Origin: Acididesulfobacillus acetoxydans
GTDB lineage: Bacteria > Bacillota > Desulfitobacteriia > Desulfitobacteriales > Desulfitobacteriaceae
DNA length: 64,000 nucleotides
Reading direction: 5' to 3' (one strand)
Assembly: GCF_900016645.1 (NCBI RefSeq)
Contig: NZ_CDGJ01000032.1
Part shown: in pieces, positions 60,230 through 64,000 of the stretch
How the letters are laid out: the number at the start of each line of letters is the position of its first letter
Numbering within the stretch: position 1 is the stretch's first letter
Notes under the pieces: generated by a model
Databases searched by the model: none
The model's input: only the letters and a program-made list of their open reading frames with translations
What the model was told of the DNA's origin: nothing
Program-made: the position numbers and the translations under genes

Positions 60230-60574
60230 GTGCTGAGTAAGGGGACATTGTGGGCCGGGGTCATTTCCGCGGGTTTCGCTCTGTGGCGGGATGCCGGGGC
60301 ACATCGGTCCGGCCGTCTGGATGACAGGGAATATGCCGTACACACGACTTCTGACCTGACTTCAGCCTTAGGTTTAATGGCAGGGTTTGAGTATGGGGCC
60401 TGCCTTGGCTCGGCCATTGTGCCGGGGGCCGGAGCCGTCATCGGAACGATTCTGGGAGGAATTGTGGGGGACCGCCTGGGCCAAGCCCTGGGGCAGGGCG
60501 CGGGCTCGGCTCTCTTTCCGGAGCGAAGTCCTCAGGGAATCTCCGAACGTAACCCTATGCAAAACCACACGTAA
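60230..60574 (+). CDS. Gly-zipper small membrane protein of the ATPase cluster
   Basis: 114 residues. The middle GSAIVPGAGAVIGTILGGIVG has repeated Gly-x3-Gly, typical of helices that pack together or of magnetosome Mms6/MamC-like and glycine-zipper proteins. GTG at 60230 behind AAAGGGGA. Third small gene after the giant ATPase. Function unknown. Confidence 0.62.
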   Translation: MLSKGTLWAGVISAGFALWRDAGAHRSGRLDDREYAVHTTSDLTSALGLMAGFEYGACLGSAIVPGAGAVIGTILGGIVGDRLGQALGQGAGSALFPERSPQGISERNPMQNHT

Positions 60575-60645
60575 TCGGTGCACCACCGGACGTAATCCAG
60601 ACTAAAGCTGGCTGGAAAAAATTGATCGGGTGAAAATCTCACTTG

Positions 60646-60699
60646 TTGACCTAAGTTTTACATAGAATTAACAACGCCGGTTCCGGATTGATTTAAAAT
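60646..60699 (+). promoter_or_regulatory. Pho box and promoter of a gene of unknown function
   Basis: TTGACC, TTTACA and TTAACA start at 60646, 60657 and 60668; GGTTCC at 60679 occupies the fourth place as a degenerate repeat. TAAAAT lies 9 nt beyond it at 60694-60699, the same spacing as in the pstS promoters. The three good hexamers and the matching -10 make chance unlikely. Confidence 0.8.
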
Positions 60700-60730
60700 A
60701 CTGTTAGAAATCTGGTGCCGGGGTGAAAAG

Positions 60731-61501
60731 ATGTTTAGAGAAGAGATATTCAAAAAAGAAATTCTTCTTTATGCGCACGAAATCCGCCGTCAGCGGGCGG
60801 AATGGGAGACTGCCGAGGCGGTCGACGAAACGCTTTGTTTCTTAACAGATGAGATTGGGCGATGGTTTAAGGCCTATAGCAGGCACGAAGCTACGGGATT
60901 CCGTTTCGATCTTACCGCCTTGACGGAAGAATTGGCACATTTGCGTCAGACCTTGCAGGCGGGTTTGCTGGAACGGATCGGGCAGCGTTTCGGTTTGGAC
61001 GGGGAACAAGCCATGAGCCTCCTGGCACAGGAGCACTTTGCATCGGATCTCTGGCAAGAACAGACGGTGGAAGATTTTCTTCGGGATGTGTCAATCCTTG
61101 TCCGGGGCTGGCTGGCGGAAAAAGAGGGAAGTGTTTTTTGGGCGGGGCAGGCGGAATATTGGAGCCGCAGAGTGTGGGGAGAAGCGGCACATCGCCTGAT
61201 TCCCAATCCCCTGTTGGCGGCACTGGCCGAACAGGCGGGGGCGGGGGAAAAAATGGTCGCCTCCTTGGGTGTCGATTCGCGGCGGGAGAAAGAAGAATTG
61301 ACCAGGGGGATGGAACGGCGTCGAGAGGGTGCTCTCTTGGCCCTGGAAGAACGACTGAAACGCGAGGCGAGCCGCCGGGCGGCCCAGATCCTTTATTCCC
61401 TGCATGACAGAGTTATTGAGCGCAGATTTGTGGCCAAAACGGAAGTTCTGGAGGCAACTCTGTCTGCATACGAATCCGAGTCACTGGCCCAAGAAGCCTA
61501 A
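60731..61501 (+). CDS. Helical protein of unknown function under a Pho box
   Basis: 256 residues, predicted almost entirely helical, with heptad-like Leu and Glu/Arg patterns (TEELAHLRQTLQAGLLERIG, ALEERLKREASRRAAQILYS). No membrane segment and no signal peptide. I do not recognise a family. GGGGTG precedes the ATG, 31 nt after the -10. A terminator follows, so it is a single-gene unit. Confidence 0.7.
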   Translation: MFREEIFKKEILLYAHEIRRQRAEWETAEAVDETLCFLTDEIGRWFKAYSRHEATGFRFDLTALTEELAHLRQTLQAGLLERIGQRFGLDGEQAMSLLAQEHFASDLWQEQTVEDFLRDVSILVRGWLAEKEGSVFWAGQAEYWSRRVWGEAAHRLIPNPLLAALAEQAGAGEKMVASLGVDSRREKEELTRGMERRREGALLALEERLKREASRRAAQILYSLHDRVIERRFVAKTEVLEATLSAYESESLAQEA

Positions 61502-61636
61502 TGATACGATTTTCGGCAAAACGGCGACAGCCTGCCACAAAGACCCGGAGCCTGTTATACCAGATAGGCCTGTGCGACATAAGCCGGTGATAAGGGGAAA
61601 TGATCCTGACGGAAATGATCCGGATGGAGAGGGAAT

Positions 61637-61664
61637 GACTGCCTGTCGGGCAGTTATTTTTATT
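61637..61664 (+). terminator. Rho-independent terminator after the Pho-boxed gene
   Basis: ACTGCC (61638-61643) pairs with GGCAGT (61649-61654), followed by TATTTTTATT. It lies in a 340-bp gap that otherwise shows only the duplicated GGAAATGATCC around 61600-61622. Confidence 0.75.
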
Positions 61665-61839
61665 CCGGAGTTGGCAGAACCTTCCGCACGGCGATTTACA
61701 TATTCTCGTCTGTGACTGGAGAATCTGTTAAGGACGGAAAATATCCTATCCGTTTTCTGACCCGTCAATTTCCGACGCGTCCAACGAATTGACCGCGAAC
61801 AATCAAGCACAGTTGAAAATTCCGATCTTGGGGGTGCGT

Positions 61840-64000
61840 ATGGCGACTCGGAGAAATAAAACGGTTCACTCCCTTCCCGGGAGAATCCGGCTCAGAGTGC
61901 CCGGCTTGAGAGGAGATCCCGTGTTGGCGGAGGCGATCGCCAGTCATTTCGCAGGTTCTCCGGGAATTTCGGCGGCTCGGGTCAATGTCCATACGGGGAC
62001 TGTTTTGGTTGAGTATAGTCCGCAGTACTGGGATGAGCCGGGGGTAATTCTGAGTGTCGAAGAAACAAGGAAGGGGCGATTTTCCGGACCCGAGCAAGAA
62101 ACAGACCGCGGCGTTCGGGAAGCGGTCCGGACATCATCCGCTCCAAGAGAACACAGAATGCTTGAGCCGGGCCGGCGGGGCGGTGACCGGCACGGTGAGC
62201 GAAAGCGGCGCAGCGGCTGGGAACGGCGTCTGGCGGACGAAGAGAGAGCGGGGCGGGAGCGTGCTCCGGAAGGGGTAAAGGCTCCCGAGACGGGGCTGCC
62301 GGAAAGACTGGACCTCAGGGGAGTCTTGACAAGTCCCAGTGTGACCCGGCGTTCATTAAAGACGGTTTTCACCGGGTTTGCCCTCGGGACGCTTTTGCTT
62401 AAGCGTCAAGTTATCGGCCGCTCGCCCCTGGCGGGTTCGGAGGCGGTCGCGGACGGAGCCACTGTCGTAGGTTTGATTGCGGCCTATCCGCTTTTCCTCT
62501 GGGGGTTAAAACATCCGCAACAAGCAAAACGCTTGCCTTATGATGCGATTATTAATGCGCTCTCATTCACTTTGCTTGTGCTTCAGGAAAGTGTCGGGGG
62601 TCTGCTTTTGACTTTGCTTGTGCACCTTTCCAAGCTTTCCATGGGGATAGACCAGGCCAAGGCCCGGCAGATTATCCGTCAGGTGGGAATCTTGCCGCAA
62701 AAGTCCTGGTTGATCGCCGCAGGGGGCGAAGTACCGGTGCCGACCGGAAGCCTGGCTGCGGGTGACCTGATTGCGGTGCATCAGGGTGAGACTGTCCCTG
62801 TGGACGGCCGGGTCGTGGGCGGAGAGGCAGACGTAGGGGAGAGCCAATTAACCGGTATTCCCCGGCCCGTTTGGAAAGGGCCGGAATACCCAGTGCTCGC
62901 GGGATCGGAGCTGCTGCAAGGAAATCTGCGGATCCGGGTGGAGCGGACCGGGCGGTCGACGCGGATCAGGGCTATGATCCGCTCTGCGGCACGGCGCAAA
63001 GGGTTGGCAGACCGGGAGTACCGAGAGCGCATGGACCGAATGGTCCTGTTCTCGCTCCTACTGGCCGGGGGTATTCTCCTTCTCACTCGGGATACCAAAC
63101 GGACCTTGGCCGTCCTCTTTTCCGGAGCTCCCGCGGCGGCGGGTTTAGCCCTGCCTACGGCGGCCGGAGTGGCGGTCGGCCGGGCTCTGGATCGCGGAAT
63201 ATATGTGAGAGATGAAAAGCACTTACTGGCGGCGGCCGACATCAATGCCTTGGTGCTTGACAAAACCGGGACGCTCACCGATGAAAAGGCGGAGATCCGC
63301 GAGATCACGGTGATTGGCAGAGAGTATACGAAAGCGGGGATCATTCGTCTGGCAGCCGCGGCCGAAAGGAGGGCAGACCATCCCGTGGCCCGGGCTTTGC
63401 GTGCCCAAGCCGTGATCTTGCGTGCTGCCCCCATGCCTGAACCCGAGAAGAGTGAGGAAATTTCCGGTTTCGGGGTCAAGGCCCGCTTCAAAGACGAAGA
63501 AGTCTTGATCGGGAACTTCCGCTTTATGGAGAGGGAGAAAGTGGAACTGGCCGAGGTTGAAGCCAAAGCTCGACGCCATCAGCATTTGGGACTTGATCCC
63601 GTTTTCATAGCGGTTAACGGCCAAGTTCGCGCCCTGCTGGGCGTGCATGAGGAAATCTCGCCCCAAAGCGCCCAGCTGATCACGGCCCTGCGCGCCGGCG
63701 GAATCAGGAAGATTGTCCTGGTGACAAGGGATACGAGGGAGGCGGCAAAACGGGCAGCGAGTGAGCTGGGAATCACTGAATACCATGGGGAATTGACTCC
63801 GGAAGACAAGGCCGCTGTGGTCCGCTCCCTCAAAGGAGAGGGGTTCAAAGTCGCGGTGGCGGGAGACGGGCTGGATGATGCTCTGGCCATGGCGGAAGCC
63901 GAGTTGGGAATTGCCGTCGGTTGCATGGGAGTGGATTCCGCCGCCAAGGTGGCGGGGATCGTGATCCCACAGCGCGAACCGCAAAGAGTGGCGGAAGCGA
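61840..64000 (+). CDS. Divergent P1B-like P-type ATPase, C-terminus outside the window
   Basis: 720 residues visible, open at 64000. HMA-like domain (about 7-70: SLPGRIRLRVPGLRGD, no CxxC), a charged Arg/Glu-rich linker, then a P1B-type ATPase body. Asp474 in DKTGTLT and the nucleotide-site HP (ADHPVARAL) are intact. Three landmark motifs are altered: the A-domain TGES reads TGIP (residues 338-341), the ion-site CPC reads APA (430-432), and GDGxND reads GDGLDD (near 675-680). It may be inactive as a pump or use another ion. ATG at 61840 behind GGGGGTG. Confidence 0.8.
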   Translation, partial: MATRRNKTVHSLPGRIRLRVPGLRGDPVLAEAIASHFAGSPGISAARVNVHTGTVLVEYSPQYWDEPGVILSVEETRKGRFSGPEQETDRGVREAVRTSSAPREHRMLEPGRRGGDRHGERKRRSGWERRLADEERAGRERAPEGVKAPETGLPERLDLRGVLTSPSVTRRSLKTVFTGFALGTLLLKRQVIGRSPLAGSEAVADGATVVGLIAAYPLFLWGLKHPQQAKRLPYDAIINALSFTLLVLQESVGGLLLTLLVHLSKLSMGIDQAKARQIIRQVGILPQKSWLIAAGGEVPVPTGSLAAGDLIAVHQGETVPVDGRVVGGEADVGESQLTGIPRPVWKGPEYPVLAGSELLQGNLRIRVERTGRSTRIRAMIRSAARRKGLADREYRERMDRMVLFSLLLAGGILLLTRDTKRTLAVLFSGAPAAAGLALPTAAGVAVGRALDRGIYVRDEKHLLAAADINALVLDKTGTLTDEKAEIREITVIGREYTKAGIIRLAAAAERRADHPVARALRAQAVILRAAPMPEPEKSEEISGFGVKARFKDEEVLIGNFRFMEREKVELAEVEAKARRHQHLGLDPVFIAVNGQVRALLGVHEEISPQSAQLITALRAGGIRKIVLVTRDTREAAKRAASELGITEYHGELTPEDKAAVVRSLKGEGFKVAVAGDGLDDALAMAEAELGIAVGCMGVDSAAKVAGIVIPQREPQRVAEA

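Noticed and set aside
1..64000. rRNA, tRNA, replication origin or prophage
   Set aside because: I saw no such sequence; only small fragments of mobile-element genes are present.

Overview
The window looks like a chromosomal piece of an anaerobic, Gram-positive, sulfur-metabolising Firmicute, probably a Peptococcaceae/Desulfitobacteriaceae-type organism. This is inferred from gene content: a selenium trait, molybdoenzyme respiration, multihaem cytochromes, tandem NifX/MRP/DUF134 genes, strong purine-rich ribosome binding sites and OmpR/Kdp two-component systems. I found no rRNA, tRNA or CRISPR array.

Layout. 0-8 kb: end of a sugar-isomerase-like gene, then a Pho-box-driven pstSCAB-phoU operon converging on a PhoPR-like two-component pair. 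8-11 kb: selenium/molybdenum hydroxylase maturation genes (yqeC and a MobA-like/YqeB fusion) followed by the decayed 3' end of a xanthine-dehydrogenase-type gene. 11-13.1 kb: a graveyard with TnpB and integrase remnants and a toxin-antitoxin pair whose toxin is broken. 13.4-26.4 kb: Nramp-type transporter, kdpDE without kdpFABC, amtB with a leader terminator, a ferredoxin-type aldo/keto reductase with an 81-bp tandem duplication, an ABC-2 permease, a channel-like protein, pepT and a second Nramp-type transporter. 26.4-36.6 kb: a sulfur-respiration block (trihaem cytochrome, two YeeE/YedE half-transporters, PsrA/PsrB/NrfD-type molybdoenzyme) followed by a Rieske / cytochrome b6 / subunit IV / multihaem cytochrome c complex. 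37-46 kb: three DUF134 proteins, a CsoR-family regulator, DUF5320, two NifX-like proteins, two ferredoxin-containing MRP/MinD ATPases and a sulfide:quinone-reductase-like flavoprotein. 46-52 kb: cupredoxin, radical SAM protein, galT-like gene and an amino-acid permease. 52.5-64 kb: a second Pho-box-driven pstS, a putative Pho-controlled small RNA, a giant CtpI-like P-type ATPase with three small proteins, a Pho-boxed gene of unknown function, and a second, catalytically odd P-type ATPase cut by the window end.

Three results deserve most attention. (1) The second YeeE/YedE half-gene has an in-frame UGA exactly at the position of the family's conserved Cys (the Cys-Pro-Gly-Thr motif), followed by a hairpin with a GGU-type apical loop: a candidate selenocysteine-containing sulfur/selenium transporter. 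(2) Four promoters share one architecture (TTAACA-like hexamers every 11 bp, then exactly 9 nt, then a -10 box). Two precede pstS genes, one precedes an unknown 256-residue protein, and one precedes about 80 nt without a gene that ends in a terminator, hence a candidate PhoP-controlled small RNA. (3) Five promoters across 26-44 kb share TTGACATAYG-type -35 regions, and four of these also have palindromic GGCATATGCC- or TGAACA-type sites just after the -10, suggesting one undescribed regulon linking the sulfur-respiration cluster, the CsoR-family gene, the NifX/MRP/DUF134 genes and the flavoprotein; DUF134 proteins are the obvious candidate regulators.
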